64,000 nt of DNA from an uncultured Prochlorococcus sp. (GCA_902521995.1 CABYTO010000001.1:98149-162148); one strand, 5' to 3'. Positions 1 through 10,357 are shown, numbered from the stretch's first letter. The notes: generated from the letters alone by a model not told the origin. Numbers and translations are program-made.

Positions 1-26
1 CTTTTTATGAGAGGAAATGGGTTAAT

Positions 27-539
27 TTAATCAAAAAATAACAAACTAACCACTTTGCCCATTTCTTCAGCACATCTACAACTATTTAGCAAAGTTTCAC
101 TATCGTGAAAGGCAAAGCATATTAATTGATCGCACCTAGTAATAATTTCTTGATTACAAAGACTACTTGCAAGTGGCAAAGGTAATTCATCATTTTCACT
201 TTTTTCAACCAAATGCATAACCCTCTCAAGTTGGTCCTTTATTTCAGGAATTTGTCTATCAAGACTTTGTGGTAATAAAACAGTTAATAATGATGGATTA
301 ATATCTAAGACAGCTCGAATAACAGCTGCATTGACACCTTGAGATCCAGATGTAAGGATATTATGTCCTTCCTCTGCTAACGACCTTGCTATCAACTCAA
401 TTAAGTGGATATCTACAACCGGTACATGTCTACTACCTAAAAAAGCAATTCTCCTTTTCCCATTATCTTGGAGTTTTGCAAGTTCTTGAGCTAAGGCATC
501 AATACCTTCAGTTGCTGGTAGATCTAAAGAGCGACTCAA
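27..539 (-). CDS. conserved cyanobacterial Rossmann-fold protein (DprA/LOG-like nucleotide-binding fold)
   Basis: ORF with FLGSRHVPVVD / TSGSQGVNAAVI pattern typical of the SLOG/DprA-like fold. Confidence 0.6.
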   Translation of the reverse strand: MSRSLDLPATEGIDALAQELAKLQDNGKRRIAFLGSRHVPVVDIHLIELIARSLAEEGHNILTSGSQGVNAAVIRAVLDINPSLLTVLLPQSLDRQIPEIKDQLERVMHLVEKSENDELPLPLASSLCNQEIITRCDQLICFAFHDSETLLNSCRCAEEMGKVVSLLFFD

Positions 540-564
540 AATAATAAAGTTCCTATATTTGAAA

Positions 565-1674
565 TTAGCATTTATCTGAAAAATTGCAGGGAAAATCTAT
601 CTTTTCGAGAATTCTTTTTAGATTTACATGCTCTTGAACTAATTGAATAGCATAAGAAGCTTTAATTGATTCATGTATTCTGACATGACCAAAAGCTTGT
701 TCAATAATTTCCACGGAGGAAAGAGTATCTAATTCCACCTTTAAAATTGGCACCTCTAATTCCTCCGCTCTATGAATCAATTGTGACAAGGGATCTCCTA
801 AACCAGTTAAAATAAGACATTGAGTCGAAGCTTCCAAAGCAGCAAGTTGGATATCAGTTCTATCAGCTCCAGTAACTACAGCCATATTTCGTCTTCTCCT
901 GAAAAATTCCATTGCAGAATTTACCCCCATTGCACCAATGCTTAATGTTTCAACAAGCAATTGATCTTTTTCAGGGCAACAAATTACTTGGGCATCTAGT
1001 CTTCTTACAAGCTCGCCTACGGTGACGCTTCTAAGAAGCGGTGATTTAGGCATCACTCCAAACACTTCAATATCCAAATCTTTAAGGGAGGGTATTATTT
1101 CATTTTTTACTTTTTCGAGTTCTTGCGGCAAAACTCCATTTAGTACAACTCCAGCCAATTTCTCACCTAATTGTTTTTTCGCATCAAGCAATGCATCCAC
1201 ACTTTTACAATCTTCCCATAAATTCACAATTAAAACTTTCGCATCTAAATCCTCAGCTAGTTGTGGAAGACTTAAGCCATAAATCATACCCTCATGAAGA
1301 CTTCCTGCTGCCTCTAAAATGTTAAGACCTTCAAAATCATCATTAACCAATCCTTCAATCTGATCAAAACCTTTTCCTGGGAGTAAGTCTTTATTGAAGA
1401 TTCTTTTTTCAGCTGAGATATTATCCAATAACCCAACTGAAGAAATTAAATTCTCCTCTTCGATATTTAAGGTTGATCCAATAAACTTAACATCATCATC
1501 TATTAATCCCTCATAAGACATTGAGGGAAGATTTGTAAGTTCAATACAAGTTGCTAAAGGTTTTCCAATGCGTACTTTTTTTTTCTTCTGTAAAAGTTTT
1601 TTTGCTATCCCAAGAACCATTGCAGACTTACCACTAAATGGCTCACATGAGCCAATTAATAATATATCGCTCAT
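565..1674 (-). CDS. BioD-like / phosphotransacetylase N-terminal domain protein (P-loop + DRTGG-like region)
   Basis: ORF; N-terminal ILLIGSCEPFSGKSAMVLGIAKKL P-loop; later VVTGADRTDIQLAALEAS DRTGG-like segment. Confidence 0.7.
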   Translation of the reverse strand: MSDILLIGSCEPFSGKSAMVLGIAKKLLQKKKKVRIGKPLATCIELTNLPSMSYEGLIDDDVKFIGSTLNIEEENLISSVGLLDNISAEKRIFNKDLLPGKGFDQIEGLVNDDFEGLNILEAAGSLHEGMIYGLSLPQLAEDLDAKVLIVNLWEDCKSVDALLDAKKQLGEKLAGVVLNGVLPQELEKVKNEIIPSLKDLDIEVFGVMPKSPLLRSVTVGELVRRLDAQVICCPEKDQLLVETLSIGAMGVNSAMEFFRRRRNMAVVTGADRTDIQLAALEASTQCLILTGLGDPLSQLIHRAEELEVPILKVELDTLSSVEIIEQAFGHVRIHESIKASYAIQLVQEHVNLKRILEKIDFPCNFSDKC

Positions 1675-1828
1675 AATTTAGTAAATTATCTATTAATAGG
1701 TTTAAGATAATATTTTTTTCAGAACTAAACAAATATTTATTTATGAGTTTTAATCAAATAAAAAAATAAATAATCTTTTTTTGGTAAATTTATTTTAATT
1801 ATTTGGTATCTCATAAAAATCAAGCAAA

Positions 1829-2548
1829 ATGATAAATTCAACCAAAAACGAAAAAACCATAGGGATTACTGGAGCCTCAGGTGCGCTAGGGAAAGAATTA
1901 ACTAAGTTGTTTCGTCAAAAAGGATATAAAGTGATTGGATTTACTCATAGTAAAACTAATTATGAAATAAATCTTGAATCTCCAAATGAATGGATTAAAT
2001 GGGAATGTGGGAAGGAGTCGTTATTAAAAAAACAATTAGAGAATATAGACATTTTAATTTTGAACCATGGTATCTATGATTTGAGTAGAGAAAATTCTAA
2101 TTATGAAAGCTCAATTGAGATAAATGCATTAAGCAAATTCAAATTTTTAAATTTATTTGAAGATATTGCTCTAAGGAATGATTCACAAATAAAAAAAGAG
2201 ATTTGGATAAATACATCTGAAGCAGAAATATTACCCGCCCTAAATCCTTCATATGAGATTAGTAAATCCCTTATTGGTCAATTAGTTTCTTTCAAAAAAA
2301 ACCTATTGGACAAAAATACAAAGAAAAAATTAATAATAAAAAAAATTATCTTAGGGCCTTTTAAATCAGAATTAAATCCTCTTGGAATAATGAGTCCCAA
2401 ATTTGTTTCTAAAAAAATTTATGATTTAGCCAATTCAAAAAATTATTTAGTAATTATTAGTCCAAACCCTTTGACATATGTACTATTCCCATTGAAAGAA
2501 TTTTTTAATTTTCTTTATTGCCGAATTATCTATAAATATAAATCTTAG
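1829..2548 (+). CDS. short-chain dehydrogenase/reductase family protein
   Basis: N-terminal GITGASGALGKEL nucleotide-binding motif; NHG and YEISKS motifs. Confidence 0.7.
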   Translation: MINSTKNEKTIGITGASGALGKELTKLFRQKGYKVIGFTHSKTNYEINLESPNEWIKWECGKESLLKKQLENIDILILNHGIYDLSRENSNYESSIEINALSKFKFLNLFEDIALRNDSQIKKEIWINTSEAEILPALNPSYEISKSLIGQLVSFKKNLLDKNTKKKLIIKKIILGPFKSELNPLGIMSPKFVSKKIYDLANSKNYLVIISPNPLTYVLFPLKEFFNFLYCRIIYKYKS

Positions 2549-2552
2549 CGCC

Positions 2553-3392
2553 TTAAAAATCTCGATCTGTCAATATTTCAATGCCATCTTTTAAAACAAC
2601 TATTGTATGCTCCCATTGGGCCGATAGTTTTCCATCTTTTGTTATTACGGTCCATCTATCATTTAGTGTTTTGCAAAATTTAGTCCCTTCATTAACAATC
2701 GGTTCCACCGCTAATGTCATTCCTTCGCGAAGGACGACGTTAGGCAATTCTTTGGTCCGAAAATTAAATACTGATGGTTCTTCATGAAGATTTCGTCCCA
2801 CTCCATGACCTGTATAGTCTTCTACAACACTAAAGCCATTTTTTACAACAACGTCTTCAATTTCCCCAGCCACATCTAGAAGTGTATTCCCTGCCTTGAT
2901 TTTCGAAAGCCCCGCATACAATGCTTTAAAAGCAATATCACTAAGTTTTTGAGCCTTTGGACTAACTTCTCCTACACAAATTGATATACAACTGTCTCCA
3001 TGGAAACCATCTAAATATGCCCCTGTATCAATTTTTACCAAGTCACCATTTTTAATTATTTTATTTTTACTTGGAATACCGTGGACAACCTCATTATTAA
3101 TACTAGAACAAATACTAGAAGGGAATCCATGGTAGCCCTTGAAACTTGGCACAGCTCCAAAACTTTTTATCCTCTTTTCTGCGAAATCATCTAAATCTTT
3201 TGTACTCATTCCAGGTTTAATTAAGTCATTAATTTCTCTCAAAACAGTAGCTACAATTCTGCTAGATTTTTTCATCAAATTTATTTCCCGTGAAGACTTT
3301 ATTTCGATTCCTCTTCTCCTCTCAATAAAAGGAACTTGATCATTAGCTTTTGAATTATTTTTATTTAACAAAAGATCTGCAAAATGTCTCAT
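2553..3392 (-). CDS. map: type I methionine aminopeptidase
   Basis: GYHGFPSSICSSINNEVVHGIP, DTGAYLDGFHGDS, GHGVGRNLHEEP, EPIVNEG motifs. Confidence 0.95.
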   Translation of the reverse strand: MRHFADLLLNKNNSKANDQVPFIERRRGIEIKSSREINLMKKSSRIVATVLREINDLIKPGMSTKDLDDFAEKRIKSFGAVPSFKGYHGFPSSICSSINNEVVHGIPSKNKIIKNGDLVKIDTGAYLDGFHGDSCISICVGEVSPKAQKLSDIAFKALYAGLSKIKAGNTLLDVAGEIEDVVVKNGFSVVEDYTGHGVGRNLHEEPSVFNFRTKELPNVVLREGMTLAVEPIVNEGTKFCKTLNDRWTVITKDGKLSAQWEHTIVVLKDGIEILTDRDF

Positions 3393-3487
3393 TGGAATAA
3401 ATAATAGTAATAGGTAAATATCTTCAAAATAGCCTTTATGATCTTGGCTATCTTAAATCTATCAATAACAATGGGGAAGAAACGAAA

Positions 3488-3796
3488 ATGAAAACTTTAT
3501 TTAATTCTAGGCAATTTCATAAGGCTTTGGCGCCTTGGATTTTTCTTCCATTATTTATATCTTCAATTACTGGTCTTCTTTATAGGGTTTCAAAAGATTT
3601 ACTGGGATACTCTAGAGAACAAGTTCATTGGTTAATGTCTCTCCATGAGGGCGAATGGCTTGGAAATAATGGAGAACTTATATACGTAATATTAAATTCA
3701 CTTGGAGTTTTATGGATGCTCGTCACAGGATTCCAAATGTTTTCAAAAACAATTTCATTTACCAAAAAGGTTACTAAAGGCGAGTCAAAAGGTTAA
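3488..3796 (+). CDS. small PepSY-associated-like membrane protein
   Basis: ORF with [24 protein letters not shown] and a second TM segment, as in PepSY-TM proteins. Confidence 0.5.
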   Translation: MKTLFNSRQFHKALAPWIFLPLFISSITGLLYRVSKDLLGYSREQVHWLMSLHEGEWLGNNGELIYVILNSLGVLWMLVTGFQMFSKTISFTKKVTKGESKG

Positions 3797-3819
3797 GATA
3801 TAGAACTTGTAGGACAATA

Positions 3820-4299
3820 ATGACCAAAATGGCAAAAGAGAAACAAGAGAAGGATTTAGAAACCGGTATTAAAGCTGACGCATCAGTTGATGTACCAGTT
3901 GAACAAAAAGAAAAAAATACGGTTTCTGAGACTACGCAAACCTTAAGCGCATCAAATCTTATTAAGGAATTTGAGAACGAACAATTAAAAAAAGAATTAC
4001 CTGAAATATATGTTGGGGACACTGTTAAAGTTGGAGTGAAAATTACAGAAGGTAATAAAGAAAGAGTCCAACCTTATGAAGGCGTTGTCATAGCAAAAAG
4101 ACATGGAGGAATTAACCAGACTATTACAGTTAGAAGAATTTTTCAGGGCATAGGTGTTGAAAGAGTATTTATGCTACATAGTCCACAGGTTGCCTCTCTA
4201 AAAGTTGAACGTAGAGGTAAAGTAAGAAGAGCTAAGTTATTCTATCTGAGAGATAGGGTAGGAAAAGCTACTCGCGTAAAACAACGCTTTGATCGATAA
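3820..4299 (+). CDS. rplS: 50S ribosomal protein L19
   Basis: [52 protein letters not shown]. Confidence 0.97.
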   Translation: MTKMAKEKQEKDLETGIKADASVDVPVEQKEKNTVSETTQTLSASNLIKEFENEQLKKELPEIYVGDTVKVGVKITEGNKERVQPYEGVVIAKRHGGINQTITVRRIFQGIGVERVFMLHSPQVASLKVERRGKVRRAKLFYLRDRVGKATRVKQRFDR

Positions 4300-4352
4300 A
4301 GTTGTAAATTAATCAACTTATTGGTCACAAAGACGCTTATAATTATTTAAAT

Positions 4353-4425
4353 GCGTCGTTAGTTCAGTTGGTAGAACGCAGGTCTCCAAAACCTGATGTC
4401 GGGGGTTCAAGTCCTCCACGACGCG
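4353..4425 (+). tRNA. trnW: tRNA-Trp (CCA)
   Basis: Cloverleaf: acceptor gcgtcgt/acgacgc, anticodon loop ctCCAaa, T-arm gggggttcaagtcctcc. Confidence 0.95.
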
Positions 4426-4460
4426 TTTGATCAACAATATGCAAATCATTTTTTCATAAG

Positions 4461-4655
4461 ATGGAGTTAGATCTTCAACCTGGGGACGTAGTTAAAGTCC
4501 TCGAATCAGCAGCATTAGGATGGGTTCGTGCAAGAGTTATCAGAGTTAAGTCTGGTGGGAGAGTTGTCGTACAAAGTGACCAAGGCAGAGAATTTACTGC
4601 TAGAGGCAATCAAGTTAGGTTGATAGAACCTGCTGGTTTTAGACCTCAAAAATAA
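4461..4655 (+). CDS. small conserved cyanobacterial hypothetical protein
   Basis: 64-aa ORF between two tRNAs with codon structure (DVVKVLESAALGWVRARVIRVKSGGRVVVQSDQGREFTARGNQVRLIEPAGF). Confidence 0.75.
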   Translation: MELDLQPGDVVKVLESAALGWVRARVIRVKSGGRVVVQSDQGREFTARGNQVRLIEPAGFRPQK

Positions 4656-4804
4656 ATAGTTGTTTACACTAAGGCAGTTAAAAAACTGATTATTTCTGTA
4701 AATCCTCAAATTAATAAATTTTTTTTATTACAACCCCATAAATTAAGTATTATGATCTGATAATTTTAAGAATGAAGTTCTAAATAAATTTAGAACAAAA
4801 CTCT

Positions 4805-4878
4805 GGGACCGTAGTTCAACTGGTTAGAGCACCGCCCTGTCACGGCGGAAGTTGCGGGTTCGAATCCCGTCGGTCCCG
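4805..4878 (+). tRNA. trnD: tRNA-Asp (GTC)
   Basis: Cloverleaf: acceptor gggaccg/cggtccc, anticodon loop ctGTCac, T-arm gcgggttcgaatcccgt. Confidence 0.95.
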
Positions 4879-4895
4879 TTTTTTCTAAAAGAAAT

Positions 4896-6326
4896 TTGGA
4901 AAAACGTTTAAGACTAGCACCGAGTCCAACGGGTTTATTTCATATTGGGACAGCGCGAACAGCACTATTCAATTGGTTGTATGCACAAAAAATAGGTGGA
5001 AAATTTCTTATCAGAATAGAAGATACAGATTTTCTTCGGTCTAAATCTGAATATACAAAAAATATATTAGAGGGCTTGAAATGGCTTGGACTTAAATGGG
5101 ATGAAGAACCTATAAAGCAAAGTGAAAGAATTTTGATTCACAAAAGTCATATCAAAAAACTATTGGAATGTGGAGCTGCATATAGGTGCTTTACATCAGA
5201 AGATGAAATATCTGAATTAAGAGAAGAACAAAAAAAGAAAGGATTACCTCCAAAGCATGACAATAGACACAGAAGTCTTTCAAAAGAAGAAATAGAAACA
5301 TTCATATCCCAAGGCCGGACTTCAGTAATAAGATTTAAGATTGATGAAAAAATTGATATTAAATGGGTAGATCAGATAAGAGGCGAAATCAAATGGCAAG
5401 GGAAGGATTTGGGCGGCGATTTAGTTTTATCAAGAAGGGCTAAGGGATATGAGATTGGTGATCCTTTGTATAATCTTGCAGTTGTAGTTGATGATAATTT
5501 CATGAATATTACTCACGTTGTAAGGGGTGAAGACCATATCTCAAACACTGCAAAACAAATATTGATCTATAAAGCATTAAATTTTAATTTGCCAACTTTT
5601 TCGCATACACCGTTAATACTAAATAGCGAAGGGAAAAAATTATCTAAGAGAGATTGCGTTACTTCAATCGACGAATTTAGAGAAATGGGATATTTACCTG
5701 AGGCCCTATCGAACTATATGGCATTTTTAGGTTGGTCTCCAAAATCTGCCGACAGAGAAATACTTTCACTTGAAGAGATATCTGAAATTTTTGACTTATC
5801 AGAAATAAATAAAGCTGGTGCAAAATTTAGTTGGGAAAAACTCAACTGGATTAATTCTCAATATATAAAAAATATGGAATCAATCAAGTTAATTGAGATC
5901 ATGAGAAAATACTGGGATGACAATGGTTGGGAGCCGCCATCTCAAGAATGGGCAAATAAATTAGCAATTTTGATTAAAGACTCTATGACTCTTTTAAAAG
6001 ATTCAATTGATCAATCAAAACCATTTTTCTTAATACCTACAATTCAAAAAGAAGGTCAAGATTTTCTTGAAAACCGGGAAAGCAAATTATCTTTAAAACT
6101 AATCTTAAATTATTTAATTGAGCAAAATACTATAAAACTAAATGAAGAGAAAGCTAAAGAAATAATAAACGAAATCTCAAAAAAGCATAATATTAAAAAA
6201 GGGATATTAATGAAATCATTGAGAGTAGCCTTTTTTGGATCTCTCAGTGGTCCAGATTTAATTCAAAGTTGGGAGCTTTTCGCAGAGAGTAAAACTGATA
6301 GAACTCGAATTGAAAGATGTCTTTAA
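4896..6326 (+). CDS. gltX: glutamyl-tRNA synthetase
   Basis: APSPTGLFHIGTARTALFNWLYA (HIGH) and GKKLSKRDC (KMSKS) motifs. Confidence 0.97.
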   Translation: MEKRLRLAPSPTGLFHIGTARTALFNWLYAQKIGGKFLIRIEDTDFLRSKSEYTKNILEGLKWLGLKWDEEPIKQSERILIHKSHIKKLLECGAAYRCFTSEDEISELREEQKKKGLPPKHDNRHRSLSKEEIETFISQGRTSVIRFKIDEKIDIKWVDQIRGEIKWQGKDLGGDLVLSRRAKGYEIGDPLYNLAVVVDDNFMNITHVVRGEDHISNTAKQILIYKALNFNLPTFSHTPLILNSEGKKLSKRDCVTSIDEFREMGYLPEALSNYMAFLGWSPKSADREILSLEEISEIFDLSEINKAGAKFSWEKLNWINSQYIKNMESIKLIEIMRKYWDDNGWEPPSQEWANKLAILIKDSMTLLKDSIDQSKPFFLIPTIQKEGQDFLENRESKLSLKLILNYLIEQNTIKLNEEKAKEIINEISKKHNIKKGILMKSLRVAFFGSLSGPDLIQSWELFAESKTDRTRIERCL

Positions 6327-7532
6327 TCAATCAAAATTATTTTTTTGGCCTAATTTAAGTCTATTTACCAAAGGTTTAGCTGAAAGTCCTTGTATTCCTA
6401 CTGTCATCAAAATAGTAAGGAAAACTAAACCTTGTAGACGGCCAGCCCCAAGGATACCAGCCTGCTCTAATCTGATAGAAAAAAGAGAAGCTACAGCTGC
6501 AGTAACAATACCTCTTGGGGCTAACCATGCTAAAAATATTTTTTCTTTTAAGTTCAAGTCTCTCCCTATAGTTGCTATCCAGATAGAAATAGGGCGAACA
6601 ATTACCATCAACATAAAAACGCAAACAACCCCTCCCCAGCCTAGCGGACTTAATTCACCCCAAGAAACGTCAGCGGCCAAAAGAGGGAAAAGAACTGTTA
6701 TTGCTAATTGAGCTAATTCACCTATTAGATTATCCAATCTCTCCTTATCTATAACTTCTCTTTTGCCTACAATAAAACCTGCAGCAACTGAAGCCGGCAA
6801 GCCTGATTCGGGTAAAAAATATTCGCAAATTCCATACACAAGGAAAATAAATCCAAGGGTAACTTGAAGCTCTATACCAAATGAGGCTTCATTCTTTATT
6901 CTTTTTAAAATTTCTGATAGTAACCATCCTGCACTTAATCCGATTAAAACTCCTCCCCCTAATCTTTGCATTAGTGCAATAAATACATCGTTAAACCCAC
7001 GAAGGTCCCCTAAAGTCAATTCTAAAAGAAGCAATGCTAGTACGGCACCAATTGGTTCAAGCAGCAATCCCTCAGCTTTTAAAACTTCCGAGAGTGGGGA
7101 AGCTAATTTTATTTGTTCCACTAATGGAGAGACAACTGTTGGTCCAGTAGCTAGAACTATGGCACTATAAATTCCTGCGACTTGCCATGAAAGGCCAGCC
7201 AGCCAATGAGCAATGAAAATTCCAGCTGATAATGAAATAAAAAGTCTCACCAATGAAATTTTTAAAACAGTATTTCTTACATTCCCCTCAGGCAGTTTTA
7301 AATTTAATCCCCCTTCAAAAAGAACCAAACAGACCAAAAGCCCCACAATAGTTTCAAGCCCTTGCCCGAGATCTAAAGGCTCAACAAGTCCCAATCCTGA
7401 TCTTCCAATTAATAATCCAGAAAGCAATAAAATAACAACACTTGGGAATCCTGTAAAAGAAGAAAATAATCGAGCGCAAGCACCTGCAAATACAGTTATC
7501 CCCCAAAGTAATCCAAGCCTTTCAGGCGTCAT
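6327..7532 (-). CDS. cation:proton antiporter (CPA1/NhaP-type)
   Basis: Multi-TM; FEGGLNLKLPEG, LATGPTVVSPLV, AWLAPRGIVTAAVASLF motifs. Confidence 0.85.
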   Translation of the reverse strand: MTPERLGLLWGITVFAGACARLFSSFTGFPSVVILLLSGLLIGRSGLGLVEPLDLGQGLETIVGLLVCLVLFEGGLNLKLPEGNVRNTVLKISLVRLFISLSAGIFIAHWLAGLSWQVAGIYSAIVLATGPTVVSPLVEQIKLASPLSEVLKAEGLLLEPIGAVLALLLLELTLGDLRGFNDVFIALMQRLGGGVLIGLSAGWLLSEILKRIKNEASFGIELQVTLGFIFLVYGICEYFLPESGLPASVAAGFIVGKREVIDKERLDNLIGELAQLAITVLFPLLAADVSWGELSPLGWGGVVCVFMLMVIVRPISIWIATIGRDLNLKEKIFLAWLAPRGIVTAAVASLFSIRLEQAGILGAGRLQGLVFLTILMTVGIQGLSAKPLVNRLKLGQKNNFD

Positions 7533-7694
7533 ATAAAATTATAAATAATAAAAACATTCATCATTTTGATTAAATCAATAATCTTATCTCTAGTCCAATA
7601 AAAAAAATACTTTTTAATTTAATTCATTGGCTGAACAAGCATATTTTAAAAAATTCTTTCAAAAATACTTTTAAGAAAATTAATTTTATTTCTG

Positions 7695-7871
7695 TTAAGA
7701 AAACTGACTTATTAAAGCAATAATTATAAAAATAATTCCTATACCAACAGTTGCCATCCTTCCATTCCATATTTCAGCTTGAGGGGTAAAACCTCTTTTC
7801 CACAAATTCAATTCCTCTTTATCAACGAAGTTTTTTGTCTCTTTAATCTCGATTTTAGGTTGTTTGTTCAT
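7695..7871 (-). CDS. hli: high light inducible protein (HLIP / SCP)
   Basis: 58-aa reverse-strand ORF not in the track: MNKQPKIEIKETKNFVDKEELNLWKRGFTPQAEIWNGRMATVGIGIIFIIIALISQFS; GFTPQAEIWNGRMA is the chlorophyll a/b-binding-like HLIP signature. Confidence 0.9.
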   Translation of the reverse strand: MNKQPKIEIKETKNFVDKEELNLWKRGFTPQAEIWNGRMATVGIGIIFIIIALISQFS

Positions 7872-7876
7872 TGAAA

Positions 7877-8947
7877 TTAGAAAGGAGGGTTTTCTTCATA
7901 AAGAGTATTTGCTTGTTCAATTGATAGTCTTGCTGCGACACCTAATTTAAGGGAACTTAAATGATCCTTAAATTTAATTCTGAACAACGCTGCCGCTCCA
8001 ATCATTGCCGCATTATCTGTACAAAGATCAAGAGGCGCTAAATGCACTTTAATAGATTTTTTACCAGCTTCACTAATCATCATTTTTCTTAATGTATTGT
8101 TAGCAGCCACTCCCCCAACCACAACAACATTATCCAAGCTATGATCTTCTGCGCATTTTATTGTTCTCTCTACCAAGACCTCTGCCACTACTCTCTCAAA
8201 ACTTGCAGCAATATCTGAAATTGGAACGGTCTTCCCAGTCAAATTTATATTCTCAACTAATCTTAATACGGCAGTTTTTAAACCACTAAACGAGAAATCA
8301 TATTTAAGAAATCCACCTTCTTTATCAGAGATCTTACATTTTGGTAAATTAAATTTCATTGGGTCCCCATTTTTAGCAATTTTTTCAATTGCCGGTCCTC
8401 CTGGATAACTAAGACCTAATAGTCTGCCAACTTTATCAAAGGCTTCTCCAGCAGCATCATCAAAACTTTTCCCAAGTCTTTGCATCCTCCTACTATCATC
8501 TACCTTTATCAATTCAGTATGCCCGCCGCTTACAAGTAATGTAAGAAAAGATTTCTTTGGATAGTTTTCTGAAAATAGAATTGAAGATAAATGCCCCTCC
8601 AAATGATGAATTCCCAAAAATGGTTTTGAATGTAACATGCAAAGTGATCTTGCAGTTATAGAGCCAACTCGTAAACAACCAACTAATCCAGGAGCTACGG
8701 TTGACGCAATATAATCGACTTCCTCAATTTTAATTTTTGCTTCTTCTAGAGCCTCATCTAAAACAAAAGGTAATAATTCTAAATGCTTTCTAGCTGCAAG
8801 TTCAGGGACAACTCCTCCCCATTTTGAATGATCTTCAATTTGAGAGGCAATTATATTTGAATGTATTCTGAAAGTATCACCAATATTAGAAACTATTGAG
8901 ACAGATGTCTCATCACAACTTGTTTCAATAGCTAAAACTTTGTGCAT
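7877..8947 (-). CDS. tsaD: tRNA N6-adenosine threonylcarbamoyltransferase
   Basis: AIETSCDETSVSIV, GGVVPELAARKHLELL, HLEGHL, VSGGHTEL motifs. Confidence 0.97.
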   Translation of the reverse strand: MHKVLAIETSCDETSVSIVSNIGDTFRIHSNIIASQIEDHSKWGGVVPELAARKHLELLPFVLDEALEEAKIKIEEVDYIASTVAPGLVGCLRVGSITARSLCMLHSKPFLGIHHLEGHLSSILFSENYPKKSFLTLLVSGGHTELIKVDDSRRMQRLGKSFDDAAGEAFDKVGRLLGLSYPGGPAIEKIAKNGDPMKFNLPKCKISDKEGGFLKYDFSFSGLKTAVLRLVENINLTGKTVPISDIAASFERVVAEVLVERTIKCAEDHSLDNVVVVGGVAANNTLRKMMISEAGKKSIKVHLAPLDLCTDNAAMIGAAALFRIKFKDHLSSLKLGVAARLSIEQANTLYEENPPF

Positions 8948-9012
8948 TTTTGATTCAACTTGTTCTATTTTAATATTAATTTCTTACTTAACACACTATA
9001 AGGAATTAAAGA

Positions 9013-9576
9013 TTGCAACTTATGAAATTCTTTTTTTCAATCATAACCTCAGTTTTTCTGTTCCTCGGAATTACTCCAATTGCTCTAGCTGCAAATGGGC
9101 CTGCCTTAAACGCAGATAGAGCTAGCACAGAATATACCGCTTCAGCTCTCACAAAATGCTCTGAAAATCCTAAATTCATTGAAAGAGCAAATTCTGCAAC
9201 TACTCAAAAAGACATAGCAAGATTTGAAAGATATGGAAAAGCATCATGCGGAGATGATGGTCTTCCTCATTTAATAATTGGACCTCCTCTTGAGCCATGG
9301 GGGGCGCTTCTAAATAGAGGTCATGAAGGAGATTTACTTATTCCCGGAGTATTGTTCATTTACATTGCTGGAATTATAGGTTGGTCAGGAAGAGAGTATC
9401 TCATTGAATCAAAAAAGACTAAGAATCCAGCAGATCTTGAGATCATTATTGACCTAGACTTAGCCAGAAAATGTCTTGTAAAAGGAGCCCAATGGCCTCT
9501 TCTTGCTAATAAACAAGGTAGAAATGGAGATTTAAGAGAGAAAGATAACAATATTACACTTAATGGTCCTCGCTAA
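9013..9576 (+). CDS. psaF: photosystem I subunit III PsaF
   Basis: Signal peptide, LTKCSENPKFIERA, RFERYGKASCGDDGLPHLIIGPPLEPWGALLNRGHEGDLLIPGVLFIYIAGIIGWSGR. Confidence 0.97.
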   Translation: MQLMKFFFSIITSVFLFLGITPIALAANGPALNADRASTEYTASALTKCSENPKFIERANSATTQKDIARFERYGKASCGDDGLPHLIIGPPLEPWGALLNRGHEGDLLIPGVLFIYIAGIIGWSGREYLIESKKTKNPADLEIIIDLDLARKCLVKGAQWPLLANKQGRNGDLREKDNNITLNGPR

Positions 9577-9604
9577 ACATCCTTAAAAAACTCTCATAAA
9601 ACAA

Positions 9605-9739
9605 ATGTTCAAAATTCTAAACACAAAATTTGTCAGATCTGCTCCTGTGGTTGCAGCAATTTGGCTAAGCCTTACAGCTGGAATAATTATTGAATTTAAT
9701 AGGTTTTTCCCAGATTTATTATTCCATCCAATGAGTTGA
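9605..9739 (+). CDS. psaJ: photosystem I subunit IX PsaJ
   Basis: 44-aa ORF not in the track, directly after psa[45 protein letters not shown]. Confidence 0.96.
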   Translation: MFKILNTKFVRSAPVVAAIWLSLTAGIIIEFNRFFPDLLFHPMS

Positions 9740-9748
9740 TAAATAGAA

Positions 9749-9784
9749 AATAATCAAGTTTTTATTAACTTGATTATTTTTTTT
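9749..9784. terminator. rho-independent terminator for psaFJ, inside the 3' end of convergent gmk
   Basis: Perfect 12-bp inverted repeat AATAATCAAGTT...AACTTGATTATT followed by a T run on + strand. Confidence 0.85.
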
Positions 9785-10308
9785 GCTGTTTCATCAACAT
9801 TGTGATTTGTTAATGCAAAATCAAATTCATTTGATACTGAAATCTCATAATTAGCCCTTGAGAGTCTTTTTTTAATTGCCTCTTCTTTTTCAGTACCTCT
9901 ATTTCTTATTCTTCTCTCTAACTCTTCTTTATCAGGAGGAAGTAAAAATATTGACTGTGAATTAGGAAACTTATTTTTTATTTGCCTTGCACCCTCTACT
10001 TCAATTTCAAGTAGTACGGTAAATCCACTTTTAATTTTCTCATTAACAGAAGACAAAGGCGTTCCATAGTAGTTTCCAGCAAATTGAGCCCATTCAAGGA
10101 AAAGGTTTTGTTCAATCATTTCTTTAAACTTTTCTTGGTTTAAGAAATAATAATTTTCTCCGTCCTTCTCTCCCTTTCTAGGTTCTCTAGTAGTTGCAGA
10201 TATTGAAAGCCAAAAATTTTTTTCTTTACCTAATATTTCTTTAACAACTGTTCCTTTACCTACCCCGCTGGGTCCAGTAAGGATAATAAGTTTTTTTTGA
10301 TTTTTCAT
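9754..10308 (-). CDS. gmk: guanylate kinase
   Basis: ILTGPSGVGKGTVVKEIL, SISATTREPRKGEKDGENYYFL. Confidence 0.97.
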   Translation of the reverse strand: MKNQKKLIILTGPSGVGKGTVVKEILGKEKNFWLSISATTREPRKGEKDGENYYFLNQEKFKEMIEQNLFLEWAQFAGNYYGTPLSSVNEKIKSGFTVLLEIEVEGARQIKNKFPNSQSIFLLPPDKEELERRIRNRGTEKEEAIKKRLSRANYEISVSNEFDFALTNHNVDETAKKIIKLIKT

Positions 10309-10357
10309 ATTAAATTTTTTACAGTAAGATAGTCATCCTGTGAATTAAAAAGGAATA

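Noticed and set aside
1022-1282. 86-aa ORF antisense to the phosphotransacetylase-like gene
   Set aside because: Fully inside a well-supported gene; low-complexity antisense product. Same reasoning for 2581, 3139, 3774, 4515, 6310, 6376, 7213, 9360, 10966, 12728, 18219, 19026, 20544, 21068, 21744, 27446, 30153, 30189, 32611, 33852, 34472, 35489, 37366, 39264, 39939, 41258, 42423, 44914, 50742, 53021, 59453, 60134, 61609 and 61751.
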